This document shows, in pieces, positions 50,578 through 59,880 of a stretch of 64,000 nt of DNA; the first letter of the stretch is position 1; each line of letters opens with the position of its first letter. Origin of the DNA: an uncultured Isosphaeraceae bacterium (GTDB taxonomy: Bacteria; Planctomycetota; Planctomycetia; Isosphaerales; Isosphaeraceae). The DNA lies in assembly GCA_945957605.1 (NCBI GenBank), contig CAMFLR010000008.1:186001-250000 (forward strand), in the 5' to 3' direction. The notes under the pieces are model-generated. The model was not told where the DNA came from, ran no database searches, and was given only the letters and a program-made list of their open reading frames with translations. The translations under genes were made by a program, and so were the position numbers.

Positions 50578-51134
50578 CAGGCGCTGTTGAAGGTCGCCGA
50601 GGTTTGGCACTGGTCGGTTATCGCGGAACGGGCAAGACGACGGTCGGGCGCATCCTGGCTGAGCGGATGCACTGGTCGTTCGTCGACGCCGATCACGAGC
50701 TCGAAAACCGCGCAGGAAAAACAATCGCGACGATTTTTGCCGAGGACGGCGAGCCGGCATTTCGCGAGCTCGAAGCGCTGGTGATCGCCGACCTGGCAAC
50801 TCGCGACCAGACCGTGATCGCCACCGGCGGCGGCGCGATTCTCCGGGCTGATAACCGTGCGGCCTTGCGTACCGTGGGATTCGTCGCCTGGCTCAGTGCG
50901 GATCCTGAGACGCTGGCCCGGCGGTTGGCTCGTGACCAGAACCGGCCGAATGCCCGCCCTGCCCTCACGTCTGCGGGAACCTTGAACGAGATCGCTGACG
51001 TGCTGGCCGGGCGCGTGCGATACTATCGCGAGGTCTCCGACCTGGAGATCGACACCGTGGGACGGACGAGTCACGAAGTGGCGCAGGCCGTGCACCGTGC
51101 CTGGTCGAGCGGGGGACGCAAAGATGCACTATGA
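50574..51134 (+). CDS. aroK: Shikimate kinase
   Basis: 186 residues. P-loop GYRGTGKTTVGRIL, then FVDADHELENRAGKTIATIF, FRELEALVIADLATRDQTVI and ATGGGAILRADNRAAL with the shikimate-binding site; RPALTSAGTLNEIADVLAGR closes the lid region. It phosphorylates shikimate, the step after AroE. The ATG overlaps the aroDE stop (ATGA), so the two are coupled. The C-terminus overlaps the prepilin peptidase start by 11 bases. Confidence 0.94.
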   Translation: MTGAVEGRRGLALVGYRGTGKTTVGRILAERMHWSFVDADHELENRAGKTIATIFAEDGEPAFRELEALVIADLATRDQTVIATGGGAILRADNRAALRTVGFVAWLSADPETLARRLARDQNRPNARPALTSAGTLNEIADVLAGRVRYYREVSDLEIDTVGRTSHEVAQAVHRAWSSGGRKDAL

Positions 51135-52047
51135 GTGGCAGGTCCATATCGTGCTGGCGAGCTGCCTCTTCGTGCTTGGGGCGGTCGTCGGCAGCTTTTT
51201 GAATGTCTGCATCTACCGGATGCCACTTCAAAAAAGCATTTTATGGCCCGACTCCCGCTGCCCGAACTGCTTTGGCCGGATCCGCGCGATCGAAAACGTG
51301 CCGATTTTTAGCTGGCTTGTCCTGCGAGCTGCGTGTCACGAATGCCGCTTGAAGATATCCGCGCGCTATCCCACGATCGAAGCAATCACCGGCTTACTTT
51401 TCGTGGTCGTCTACTTCGCTGATGCCTATTTCGGCATGGCTCACCCGCACCCCGATGTCGCTGTTTATGCAGGCGTCTTGTATCACTGCGTCTTCGTCGC
51501 GGTACTACTGGCCGTGTCGATGATCGACTACGACTGGACGATTGTCCCGCTCGGCCTGACCAACTTCGGTCTCCTGTTCGGCATCATGTGCGGCACGCTC
51601 AACCCCGCGATGCGTCCTGCCCCTGCATTCAGCACGACGGCTCTCGGCGGTCTGGGTGTCGGGCTGCTTGGCGCAGCGGTCGGCGCCGGGATGGTCTGGG
51701 TGGTGCGAATCATCGGAGCACTCGTCTTCCGGCGCGAGGCGATGGGCCGCGGCGACGTCGATATCCTCGCGGTCATTGGCGCTTTCATGGGCTGGCAGGC
51801 GGCGGTTCTATCGTTTTTTCTGTCGGCGTTCTTTGGGTTGATCCCTTCACTTGTGAAATTGGTGCCTTATTTGCTGAAAAGGTTGCAAGGGCGCGAATGG
51901 AATCCGTCGGACCGCGAAATACCGTTAGGGCCGTTCCTGAGCATGGGAGCTGTGTTTCTGCTGCTCACGTGGCACTGGTCCTGGCGCGTGCTGTTTTCTC
52001 AGTATTTCGGATTGTTCACGATGTTATTCAGTCCTCTCCCGGACTAA
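51124..52047 (+). CDS. Type IV prepilin peptidase (A24)
   Basis: About 307 residues, eight membrane helices. An N-terminal methylase-type region (VVGSFLNVCIYRMPLQKSIL) with two zinc-binding pairs, RCPNC and CHEC. Catalytic Asp 1 is in SMIDYDWTIVPLG and Asp 2 in GRGDVDILAVIGAF; the usual GxGDxK wording ends with Asp rather than Lys. It processes type IV pilin or pseudopilin leaders at the inner membrane; the many pseudopilin-like proteins of planctomycetes are possible substrates. It begins inside the aroK end, and the RBS is GGGGGA. Confidence 0.92.
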   Translation: MHYEWQVHIVLASCLFVLGAVVGSFLNVCIYRMPLQKSILWPDSRCPNCFGRIRAIENVPIFSWLVLRAACHECRLKISARYPTIEAITGLLFVVVYFADAYFGMAHPHPDVAVYAGVLYHCVFVAVLLAVSMIDYDWTIVPLGLTNFGLLFGIMCGTLNPAMRPAPAFSTTALGGLGVGLLGAAVGAGMVWVVRIIGALVFRREAMGRGDVDILAVIGAFMGWQAAVLSFFLSAFFGLIPSLVKLVPYLLKRLQGREWNPSDREIPLGPFLSMGAVFLLLTWHWSWRVLFSQYFGLFTMLFSPLPD

Positions 52048-52078
52048 CCGCCCGCGTCAGGCATGGAGGTAGTTTAGC

Positions 52079-52456
52079 ATGGGCACGCCGTACGCTTACA
52101 AACGTCGCAGACCGTCGTTTCTATACAATCTGTATATCTACCGCCATTTGGTGCTTGTCGCGCTTGTGCTGGGGCTTTTGCTCTGGTTCATCTGGGCAAA
52201 TGGCGACAAGGTCACCATTGCTTTCCCATTCGGCTTGGGGCATGTATCCAGCACAACCGGCATCATCATTCTGACCAGTTTTATGGTAGGTGCAGTGACC
52301 GGTACGCTGGTAACAACGCTGGTCTGGGCGATCCGACTTCGCCGATCTCAGAAGACGAGCGAGTCCGTGGCGAAGCCCGCGGTTGACGACGACTTGCCTC
52401 CACCCGACTACGCCGCCAAGGCCGGCGAGGGGTTACCGAACACCAACTGGCCCTGA
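52079..52456 (+). CDS. LapA-like (DUF1049) membrane protein
   Basis: 125 residues with two membrane helices at about 22-42 (YRHLVLVALVLGLLLWFIW) and about 62-86 (GIIILTSFMVGAVTGTLVTT), basic loops, and a short soluble tail. The wording fits LapA/DUF1049 (lipopolysaccharide assembly protein A domain). GGAGG lies nine bases upstream of the ATG. It follows the prepilin peptidase by 31 bases and precedes a lipoprotein gene on the same strand. Function in planctomycetes unknown. Confidence 0.7.
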   Translation: MGTPYAYKRRRPSFLYNLYIYRHLVLVALVLGLLLWFIWANGDKVTIAFPFGLGHVSSTTGIIILTSFMVGAVTGTLVTTLVWAIRLRRSQKTSESVAKPAVDDDLPPPDYAAKAGEGLPNTNWP

Positions 52457-52504
52457 GACCGACCGAGCGCGACCGTGGACGGGACAGGAAAGGACGCGAG
52501 GCCG

Positions 52505-53065
52505 ATGCTCCGAAAGACAGGTCTGTTCGTCCTCCCCGTACTGACCCTGACGCTTGTGGGTTGTCAGGGAATGGGAGCCGGTCCGCTCACCTCGCGCCAG
52601 ACCACGCTGGGCACTTTGAAAACGAGCGTAAGCCAGCTCGAATTCCAGAATGAGCAACTGCAAAAGCAGGTCGCCGATCTTAAGTCGGAAAATCGCCGCT
52701 ATGAAGACCGCCTGTCGCAAGAGCAGGCCGAGAACGACGACCTCGCCACACGGCTCGACAACGTAAAGGGCCTGCTCGGCCAGCGCGGTGAGCCATCCGA
52801 TATTCGCACCGGCGGGCGCACTCGTTCGGACGTCGATCCCGACGAGCCATCGACCACGCGCGTCAAACGTTCGACCTCGCGCCGCAAACCGCCCGCGGCG
52901 TCGATACCTGGCCGACTCGAGCCAGCTAAAAACACCGACGACGATCTTGGCTCTGTTGAATCGGCCCCAAGCCGCAGCAGACTCGCGTCGGGCTCACGCA
53001 TCCGTGAGGACCGCTGGCTGCCAGTCGCCAAGGGACTCGGCACCCGGCAGACCGAGATCAAGTGA
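52505..53065 (+). CDS. Lipoprotein with coiled coil
   Basis: About 186 residues. Signal and lipobox LPVLTLTLVGC with the modified Cys at about residue 20. A heptad-rich segment (about 37-90, SVSQLEFQNEQLQKQVADLK ... LSQEQAENDDLATRLDNVKG) predicts a coiled coil. The C-terminal half is basic, serine/proline-rich and probably disordered. Likely a membrane-anchored spacer or scaffold; no family recognised. It is the last gene in the aroDE-aroK-peptidase run. Confidence 0.7.
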   Translation: MLRKTGLFVLPVLTLTLVGCQGMGAGPLTSRQTTLGTLKTSVSQLEFQNEQLQKQVADLKSENRRYEDRLSQEQAENDDLATRLDNVKGLLGQRGEPSDIRTGGRTRSDVDPDEPSTTRVKRSTSRRKPPAASIPGRLEPAKNTDDDLGSVESAPSRSRLASGSRIREDRWLPVAKGLGTRQTEIK

Positions 53066-53562
53066 CGGGTTGAACCGCTCACCGTTCATGCTGTTAACAA
53101 GAACAACAAGCGAAGTCCGACTGCATCTCAGGCGCGTCGGGCTATTTAAACTTTGGTCCGCATCTTAAACGACGTCGGCTCCGCTGATCTCGCCTCGCCC
53201 TTGTACGCCATCATCTGTTGTACGCATGCCTTCAAGAAAATGAGTTTACCCTTTGCCGGATGAGGCTTCATTGCTGTCGTTCATGTTCGCCAAAACTTGC
53301 TGATATCATCTTTTCAAGCTCTGCCACTTTTATGAGCTGTAGTTAAACTCGCAGTCAAGTTTGTATGTCTTTTGACCGGGACCGGTCTCCAATTTGGGGC
53401 GACTTGCAGTACTAGGGTTGGCTCCATCGTTTCGTCCAAAGTTCGCAAGAAGTGGCGATGTCGTCACCGACTTGCGACCGATTTCGCGGTGTGCGCGGGA
53501 TCAATGCGGACGACGGTACATCACGTCAAAGCCGATACTCGACACCAAAGGAGACGCAGCAG
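53066..53562. other. Intergenic, nothing recognised
   Basis: About 500 bases of lower GC. The frames are short and unlike protein. No tRNA, hairpin pair or repeat was recognised. The promoter of the beta-propeller gene must lie near the right end. Confidence 0.5.
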
Positions 53563-54516
53563 ATGAGAAGGTGGTTTGCCTTCGCGGCTAAGTCCACGCC
53601 GCTTGTCGCCTTGCTCGTCAGTGCAGTTGCGGCGCATGGCGCGGCCCCCGGCGTACAGGTTAGCGTGCTAACCACATTCCCCGCAGGCCAGAATCCGACC
53701 GCCGTCGCCGCCACGAACACGGGTGATGTCGTCGCCCTGGCTGGAGTGAACGTCGTAAACATCGGGCCGACCGGCAAGCAGAAGCAGTTGCAGGCGACGG
53801 TTGCCGGCGGTGCTTTCGGCACTGGGATCGGCATCGCGTACGACAACTCTCACCGGCTCGTTGTTGCGCTACCCGGGTCTTTCGGCCCGCCGGCTCAGGG
53901 AACGATCCTGAGCGTGAGCGCGAACGGTAAGCAGACTGCGCCAGTGCCGGGATCCCAGGGCATGGTCGCTCCCGACGGCTTCGGACTCGACTCGGCAACC
54001 GGCGATCTCTACGCCACCGACATCTACGGCAGCAGCCTGTGGCGTATCGGTCAGGACGGTGTTGCACGGCTCTGGACGTCGGTTGCAACCAATCCGCTGC
54101 TGGTGTTCCCAGATGGCGTCAAGGTTTACAAGGGGGCGGTATTCGTGTCGATTGAAGCCGGCGCGATCCTGCGGATTCCCATCAACGCCGACGGAACCGC
54201 AGGTGTGGCGCAAATCTGGGCTCAGGTCCCGGGCGCGTTCTTCGACGACCTGACGCTAGACGACCGCAACGGCAACGTCTATGTGTCGCGACTCGACACG
54301 AACGAACTCCTGCAAATCACGCCCGCCGGCGTGATCACGCCGATCGTCACGAACGCGGACGGCCTGCTCGGCGCGGCGAACATGGTCCTGATCCACGTCG
54401 GTCAGAACACTGTCATTTACCTTGGTAACACGGGCGAAGACTTCCTCGGCACGGGTGCGACGACCGAAGTGGGACCGGCGATCCTCAAGATCACGATCCC
54501 AAGTCCCTCGAACTAA
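53563..54516 (+). CDS. Exported beta-propeller protein, SMP-30/NHL-like
   Basis: About 317 residues. Signal peptide FAFAAKSTPLVALLVSAVAA. The rest is repeated four-stranded sheets of propeller type: GIAYDNSHRLVVALPGSFGP, FGLDSATGDLYATDIYGSSL, DLTLDDRNGNVYVSRLDTNE. AAGGAG lies nine bases upstream of the ATG. Relatives include gluconolactonases and NHL proteins, but no metal-binding residues can be fixed here. It is followed by a hairpin terminator. Confidence 0.82.
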   Translation: MRRWFAFAAKSTPLVALLVSAVAAHGAAPGVQVSVLTTFPAGQNPTAVAATNTGDVVALAGVNVVNIGPTGKQKQLQATVAGGAFGTGIGIAYDNSHRLVVALPGSFGPPAQGTILSVSANGKQTAPVPGSQGMVAPDGFGLDSATGDLYATDIYGSSLWRIGQDGVARLWTSVATNPLLVFPDGVKVYKGAVFVSIEAGAILRIPINADGTAGVAQIWAQVPGAFFDDLTLDDRNGNVYVSRLDTNELLQITPAGVITPIVTNADGLLGAANMVLIHVGQNTVIYLGNTGEDFLGTGATTEVGPAILKITIPSPSN

Positions 54517-54532
54517 ACGGACGTCGTACCGA

Positions 54533-54557
54533 AGACTGGGGCACGAAGCCCCAGTCT
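54533..54557 (+). terminator. Hairpin terminator after the propeller gene
   Basis: AGACTGGGGC, a five-base loop and GCCCCAGTCT form a perfect 10-bp stem 16 bases after the stop. The following sequence is not T-rich, so it may be rho-independent only in part. Confidence 0.7.
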
Positions 54558-54669
54558 CTACGCGCGAGATTGCCATTGTGGCACCTTAGCTGCCATGGCG
54601 ACGCTCCCCCGCTTCGTGGTATCATTTTCCCTTTGCCACGGGACGAAAGCGGCGGGACGGCGAAGCTTT

Positions 54670-55275
54670 ATGATTGTCATCATCGACTACGGCATGGGCA
54701 ACCTTCGAAGCGTACAAAAGGCATTCGAAGCGGTCGGCCATCAAGCGGAAATCAGCGGCGACCCCGACCGAATTCATAAAGCATCAAAAGTCATTCTGCC
54801 CGGCGTCGGTGCCTTCGCCGATGCGATCGCCGAGCTGCGCAAAACCGGGCTCGATCAGGCATTCAAAGAGGCTGTGAAAGCCGGCAAGCCGTGTCTGGGC
54901 GTTTGCCTCGGCTTGCAGCTTCTCTTCGATACCAGCGAAGAAGACGGCCAGCACGACGGCCTTGGGCTCATCCACGGCAAGATCGTTCGATTCAAGTCGC
55001 AACCCGGCCTGAAAATTCCGCACATGGGCTGGAATAACCTGCGCATCAAACGGCCGGTGCCCTTACTCAACGGGTTGCCCGATGATGTCAGTGTCTACTT
55101 CGTACACAGTTATCACGGCGTTTGCGACGAGTCGGATGATGTCGCGGCCGAGTCGGATTATCCCGACCCCTTTCCGGCGATTGTCTGGAAAGACAACTTG
55201 ATGGCCGCTCAGTTCCATCCTGAGAAGAGCCAAAAGGTCGGGCTGGCGATGTACGCCAATTTCGCGGCGCTTTGA
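54670..55275 (+). CDS. hisH: Imidazole glycerol phosphate synthase, glutaminase subunit
   Basis: About 201 residues. The catalytic Cys is in KPCLGVCLGLQLLF, with His and Glu in AAQFHPEKSQKVG; the start MIVIIDYGMGNLRSVQKAFE and ILPGVGAFADAI are family blocks. It supplies ammonia from glutamine to HisF in histidine synthesis. hisF is not in the window; hisA follows 97 bases later. The ribosome-binding site is weak. Confidence 0.94.
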   Translation: MIVIIDYGMGNLRSVQKAFEAVGHQAEISGDPDRIHKASKVILPGVGAFADAIAELRKTGLDQAFKEAVKAGKPCLGVCLGLQLLFDTSEEDGQHDGLGLIHGKIVRFKSQPGLKIPHMGWNNLRIKRPVPLLNGLPDDVSVYFVHSYHGVCDESDDVAAESDYPDPFPAIVWKDNLMAAQFHPEKSQKVGLAMYANFAAL

Positions 55276-55363
55276 GGCGGATCGGAACTGGCCGATAGGT
55301 TCTTGCTCGAGCGGTCGGGCGCGGCTAGAGTTCCAGGTGGGGTGAAGATCCGCCGAGGATTGG

Positions 55364-56104
55364 GTGAAGAGAATGCAAGTAATCCCGGCCATCGACCTTC
55401 GAGGCGGTCAGTGCGTGCGGCTGCGCCAGGGTGATTACGCACAGGAAACCGTTTTCGGGGACGACCCCGCGGCGATGGCACATACCTGGGCTTCGCAAGG
55501 GGCCGGCCGGATTCATCTGGTCGACCTCGACGGAGCCAAGGAAGGCCGTCCCGTCAATGTCGCGGCTGTAAAAGCGATTCTGAAGGCTGTTTCGGTCCCC
55601 TGCCAGCTTGGCGGTGGCGTCCGAGACGAGTCGACGATCGCCGCTTGGGTGGATTCGGGCATCGAACGGGTCATTGTGGGCACGCAGGCCCTCAAGGATC
55701 CTGCCTGGTTCCGCAAGATGGCCGAAAAGTTTCCCAACAAGCTCATTTTGGGGCTTGATGCCAAGGATGGACGCGTTGCCACGGCAGGCTGGCTCGACGT
55801 CTCGACGGTCGATGCTGCAACCCTGGCCGACCAGTTTGACGACCTGCCTCTTGCGGCGGTCGTTTACACCGACATTGCCAAAGACGGCATGCTCGAAGGG
55901 CCGAATCTGAGCGCAACCGAGGCCCTTGCCCGCCGTCTGAAAACCCCGGTCATTGCATCGGGGGGTGTCAGCAGTTTGGATGACCTGGAACGCCTGGCGA
56001 CGCTCCCAATCGCGGGAAGCATTGTCGGGCGGGCTCTGTACGATGGGCGTTTCCAGCTTAGCGAGGCTCTGGAACGCGCCGGCGACCGGACCGGGACACC
56101 CTAG
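55364..56104 (+). CDS. hisA: ProFAR isomerase HisA
   Basis: 246 residues. TIM barrel with VIPAIDLRGGQCVRLRQGDY, the paired half-barrel phosphate sites GGGVRDESTI and ASGGVSSLDDL, and catalytic Asp residues in PAIDL and VYTDIAKDG. It isomerises ProFAR in histidine synthesis. GAGG six bases upstream favours the GTG start; the ATG three codons on is the textbook start. Pairs with the hisH gene upstream. Confidence 0.94.
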   Translation: MKRMQVIPAIDLRGGQCVRLRQGDYAQETVFGDDPAAMAHTWASQGAGRIHLVDLDGAKEGRPVNVAAVKAILKAVSVPCQLGGGVRDESTIAAWVDSGIERVIVGTQALKDPAWFRKMAEKFPNKLILGLDAKDGRVATAGWLDVSTVDAATLADQFDDLPLAAVVYTDIAKDGMLEGPNLSATEALARRLKTPVIASGGVSSLDDLERLATLPIAGSIVGRALYDGRFQLSEALERAGDRTGTP

Positions 56105-56209
56105 GCGGGCCTTGTCGACCCGTCCCCTTCTGCAAGTGGTGCCCACGGTTCGCCGGTTCTCGGGCGAGATCGTTCGCACGGACCACTTCTCCCAAGGGGG
56201 GACTGCGCC

Positions 56210-58279
56210 ATGGCCACGACCTATCACATCGGCGACATCCGCAATATTGCCTTGGCTGGACATGGGGCGTCGGGCAAGACCACGCTTGCCGACGCCCTGC
56301 TCTTTACCGCGGGCGCAACCGAACGCCGCGGCAACGTGGACGACGGCACCAGCATTTCCGACGTTGAAGACGAAGAAAAACGTCGCCATTTCACGATCGA
56401 TTCCCACCTGCTCCACCTCGAATGGAGCGGCAAGCAAGTTCATCTCATCGACACCCCTGGATATCCCGATTTTCTTGGCAACGCGCTTAGCGCACTCGCC
56501 GCAGTTGAAAATACTGTCCTGGCAATCGCCGCCAACTCCGGCATTGAAGTCAACACCAGGCGCGTCTTTCAGGAAGCCGTGAAACTGAAGCTCGGCGGCC
56601 TGATCGCGCTGACGAAAATGGATGCCGACAACGTCGACTTCAACGCGCTCCTCGGACGCATCCGCGAAACCTTCGGCCCGCGCTGCGTGCCATTCTTCGT
56701 TCCGATCGGCCAGGGACCGAAATTCTCGGGCGTGATCGACGTCATCAACTCACACGACGACGTCCCTGCCGATTGCCCGATGCATCCTTCCGAAGCCTAT
56801 CAGATGGTTGTCGAGCAAATCGTCGAGACCGACGAAGGCCTGATGGAACGCTACCTGAACGGCGAGACCATTCCGCCCGAAGAACTCCGAGTCGCAGCCC
56901 ACGGCGCGATCATTCGCGGCACGCTCATTCCGGTTGTCTGCCTCTCCGCGAAGCGCGACATCGGCCTGCGCGAAATGCTCGACCTACTCTCCGACATCAG
57001 CCTTGCCCCCTACGAACTCCATCGTCACGGTCATCACAGCGATGAAGAGGATGACTTCGAACTCGAACCGCTCGAAGATGGCGAACTCGTCGCCCAGGTC
57101 TTCAAAACCACCAACGACCTCTTCATGGGCAAGATGAGCTTCCTGCGCATTCACTCCGGCCGTCTGAGCAACGACACAACGCTCGTCAACCTGCGCACCG
57201 GCAAGACCGGCCGTCCGGGACACCTTTACCGACTGCAAGGCAAAGCGCAAGAAGAGGTGAAGGAAGCGATCGCCGGCGACATCGTGGCTATCGCCAAGTT
57301 CGACGACCTGCATATTTCCGACACCGTCACCGCTCAGGGGAACGGCCACACGTCGAACTTGTTGCTCGACCCCATCAGCTTCCCAACGCCGATGGTTCCT
57401 CGCGCTGTCGAACCGAAGACGCGCGAAGACGAGCCCAAGATTTCCGCAGGCCTCGCGAAAATCGCCGACGAAGACCCCACCTTCACCTACCGCCGCGACA
57501 ATCAAACGCACGAGCTGGTGATTTCGGGCATGAGCGAGTTGCATCTCGACGTGATCCAGCATCGACTCAAGAATCGTTTCAAACTCGACATCAACACGCA
57601 CGTGCCCCACGTGCCCTATCTTGAAACGATCATGGCACCGGCGGAATCGCAGCATCGTCACAAGAAGCAAACCGGCGGCCGCGGGCAATTCGCTGATGTT
57701 CACCTGCGAATTCGTCCTCGCGGGCGTGGCCAGGGGTTCAATTTCGTCGACGCGATCAAGGGCGGCGTCATCCCCAACCAGTTCATTCCTGCCGTCGAAA
57801 AGGGAGTTCGCGAGCAACTCGAAAAGGGCGTGATCTCGGGCAATCCCGTCGTCGATGTCGAAGCAGAAGTTTTCTTCGGCTCATATCATGCGGTCGACAG
57901 CTCGGAACAAGCGTTCAAAACCGCGGCGGCCGCTGCGTTCCGCAAGGCGTTCGCGACCGCGCGGCCCGTGTTGCTCGAACCGATCGTCTCGATTGAGATC
58001 AGCGTGCCGATGGAGAAATTCGGCGACATCACCGCCGACCTTTCCACCAGGCGTGGGCAGATCACCGGTATGGATACGCTTCCCGGCGGCTTCCAGTCGG
58101 TGCAGGCAATCGTGCCGCTCAGCGAAATGTTGCGCTATGCGACTGACTTGAAGAGCATGACAGGCGGACGCGGGTCGTACACGATGGAGTTCAAGTCGTA
58201 CGAACCGGTGCCGCCGAACGTGCAGCAGAATATCGTCGATCGCTGGGCGAAGTCGCGTGCGGGGATTGAAGAGGATTAA
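56210..58279 (+). CDS. Elongation factor G-like GTPase
   Basis: 689 residues, EF-G architecture: G domain (about 1-280), then domains II-V, with LISGM-type ELVISGMSELHLDVIQHRLK and QTGGRGQFADVHLRIRP. The GTPase motifs deviate: G1 is GHGASGKTT, G3 DTPG is normal, and G4 is LTKMD with Thr where Asn usually sits. The switch I Thr region reads RRHFTIDS. It belongs with the EF-G-like/FusA2 group rather than the canonical factor. Its role in translation or ribosome recycling is uncertain. It is followed by a strong hairpin. Confidence 0.88.
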   Translation: MATTYHIGDIRNIALAGHGASGKTTLADALLFTAGATERRGNVDDGTSISDVEDEEKRRHFTIDSHLLHLEWSGKQVHLIDTPGYPDFLGNALSALAAVENTVLAIAANSGIEVNTRRVFQEAVKLKLGGLIALTKMDADNVDFNALLGRIRETFGPRCVPFFVPIGQGPKFSGVIDVINSHDDVPADCPMHPSEAYQMVVEQIVETDEGLMERYLNGETIPPEELRVAAHGAIIRGTLIPVVCLSAKRDIGLREMLDLLSDISLAPYELHRHGHHSDEEDDFELEPLEDGELVAQVFKTTNDLFMGKMSFLRIHSGRLSNDTTLVNLRTGKTGRPGHLYRLQGKAQEEVKEAIAGDIVAIAKFDDLHISDTVTAQGNGHTSNLLLDPISFPTPMVPRAVEPKTREDEPKISAGLAKIADEDPTFTYRRDNQTHELVISGMSELHLDVIQHRLKNRFKLDINTHVPHVPYLETIMAPAESQHRHKKQTGGRGQFADVHLRIRPRGRGQGFNFVDAIKGGVIPNQFIPAVEKGVREQLEKGVISGNPVVDVEAEVFFGSYHAVDSSEQAFKTAAAAAFRKAFATARPVLLEPIVSIEISVPMEKFGDITADLSTRRGQITGMDTLPGGFQSVQAIVPLSEMLRYATDLKSMTGGRGSYTMEFKSYEPVPPNVQQNIVDRWAKSRAGIEED

Positions 58280-58297
58280 AATCGAAGCATGGGTTCA

Positions 58298-58333
58298 CGC
58301 CTGGCGCCCGCTACCGAACGGCGGCGCCAGGCG
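58298..58333 (+). terminator. Hairpin terminator after the EF-G-like gene
   Basis: CGCCTGGCGCC and GGCGCCAGGCG form a perfect 11-bp stem 19 bases after the stop, with a 14-base loop. A partly T-rich stretch (ATCTCTTTG) follows. Confidence 0.75.
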
Positions 58334-58422
58334 ATCTCTTTGCGTAATGTCCATCTTTTGTTTATCATTCATCGCGGAGTAACTTTGGGAAGTTTTGATC
58401 GGAACGGCGCGAGGTTCACGCG

Positions 58423-59772
58423 ATGCAGCGACGAGAATTCCTTCGCGCCGGAATGAACGGATTCGCCGCTCTTTCGCTCTCGGAGCTAATTGCGCTTCGC
58501 GCGAAAGCCGACGCGTCGCGACCAAAATGGTCAAACGAAAAAACAGCCTTGATCGTCGTCTGGCTCCAGGGCGGCGCCAGCCATCTCGAAACGTATGACC
58601 CAAAGCCTGACGCTCCAAGCGAGGTCCGCGGACCATTCGGTGCGATTAATACGAACGTGCCAGGGATTCGCATCAGCGAGTTGCTGCCGCGCCATGCTCA
58701 AATCGCCGACAAGTTCGCGATCCTCCGCTCGCTGACGCATACGGGATTTTGCCATCAACAAGGCAACCAGCAGATGTTCACGGGATTTCCTGAGCAAATC
58801 CTCAAGCTGGAGCCGGAGCATCCCGACTTGATGTGCGTCGCGAACCAGATTCGCTCGAATCGGGGACGGCCGATTCCCGCGTACGTCGGCGTGAATCCCA
58901 TCCCCTACCTCGGCCCGTCTTACTTGGGCGCATCGGCAGGGCCGTTTGTTGTCGCCGGCGATCCCAATTTGCCTTCATTTCAGGTTCCTGGACTGGGCGT
59001 TCGCGAGTCTGGAGAAACCGCGCGGATGGATCGCCGCGTGAATCTGGCGACTCAGTTCGACACGATGCGACGCGCGTTCGACGATCGTGCAAAGGCCGAC
59101 GCTTTCGATGCCTTTCATCAGCAAGCGTTCGCCATGCTGACCGGTCCCGAGGCACGCAAGGCTTTTGACTTGAGCGAAGAAGATCCTAGGTTACGCGACC
59201 GCTACGGCCGCAACACCTGGGGCCAGCGCTGCTTGATGGCGCGAAGGCTGGTCGAAGCAGGCGTCGACCTCGTCACAACGAGCCTTGATGGGCCAATTTG
59301 CGGACGTGTCGGCAACTGGGATGACCACGCGGTGAACCATCATGTGTTCAATGCCATGAAGTCGCGTTGCGAGCCGTTCGACCAAGCTGTGAGTGCCCTG
59401 ATCGAAGACATACACGCCCGAAACTTGCAAAAGCGCGTGATGGTCGTCGTCACTGGCGAGTTCGGCCGCACGCCGCGCATCAGCTATGCAAATGACATGG
59501 TGTCAAACGTCAAGCAACCTGGCCGAGACCACTGGCCCCGCGCCGTCTCGCTGATTTTCAGCGGTGGTGGCATTCAGGGCGGCCAGGTGATCGGCTCGAC
59601 CGATCCTCTTGGTGCCGATGTGAATCGGCGTCGCGTGGGTGTGGGCGATTTTCTGGCGACGATTTACCATCATCTCGGAATTGATCCCGAGACGATTACG
59701 CTGACGGATCGTGTTGGGCGGCCCGTGCCGGCGGTTGGCAACGGCCGGCCGATTCCCGAGCTTATGACATAA
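58423..59772 (+). CDS. DUF1501 (sulfatase-like) protein
   Basis: 449 residues. A short Tat-like N-terminus (MQRREFLRAGMNGFAALSLS) leads into the DUF1501 fold: VVWLQGGASHLETYDPKPDA, ILRSLTHTGFCHQQGNQQMF, WDDHAVNHHVFNAMKSRCEP, MVVVTGEFGRTPRI and HHLGIDPETITLTDRVGRPV. These are distant alkaline phosphatase/sulfatase relatives abundant in planctomycetes. Usually a DUF1549/DUF1553 cytochrome gene precedes them; here the neighbour is an EF-G-like gene and no such partner is visible. Function unknown. Confidence 0.92.
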   Translation: MQRREFLRAGMNGFAALSLSELIALRAKADASRPKWSNEKTALIVVWLQGGASHLETYDPKPDAPSEVRGPFGAINTNVPGIRISELLPRHAQIADKFAILRSLTHTGFCHQQGNQQMFTGFPEQILKLEPEHPDLMCVANQIRSNRGRPIPAYVGVNPIPYLGPSYLGASAGPFVVAGDPNLPSFQVPGLGVRESGETARMDRRVNLATQFDTMRRAFDDRAKADAFDAFHQQAFAMLTGPEARKAFDLSEEDPRLRDRYGRNTWGQRCLMARRLVEAGVDLVTTSLDGPICGRVGNWDDHAVNHHVFNAMKSRCEPFDQAVSALIEDIHARNLQKRVMVVVTGEFGRTPRISYANDMVSNVKQPGRDHWPRAVSLIFSGGGIQGGQVIGSTDPLGADVNRRRVGVGDFLATIYHHLGIDPETITLTDRVGRPVPAVGNGRPIPELMT

Positions 59773-59880
59773 TTAATTCATTGGAGGTTCAAATCTCGGT
59801 TCAGTAAGCAGATCAGGCTCAGATCCATTTCAATTGGTAGTAGCTTTCCTACGGCTTGTTCCCATTTCTGGAGCGGACCG

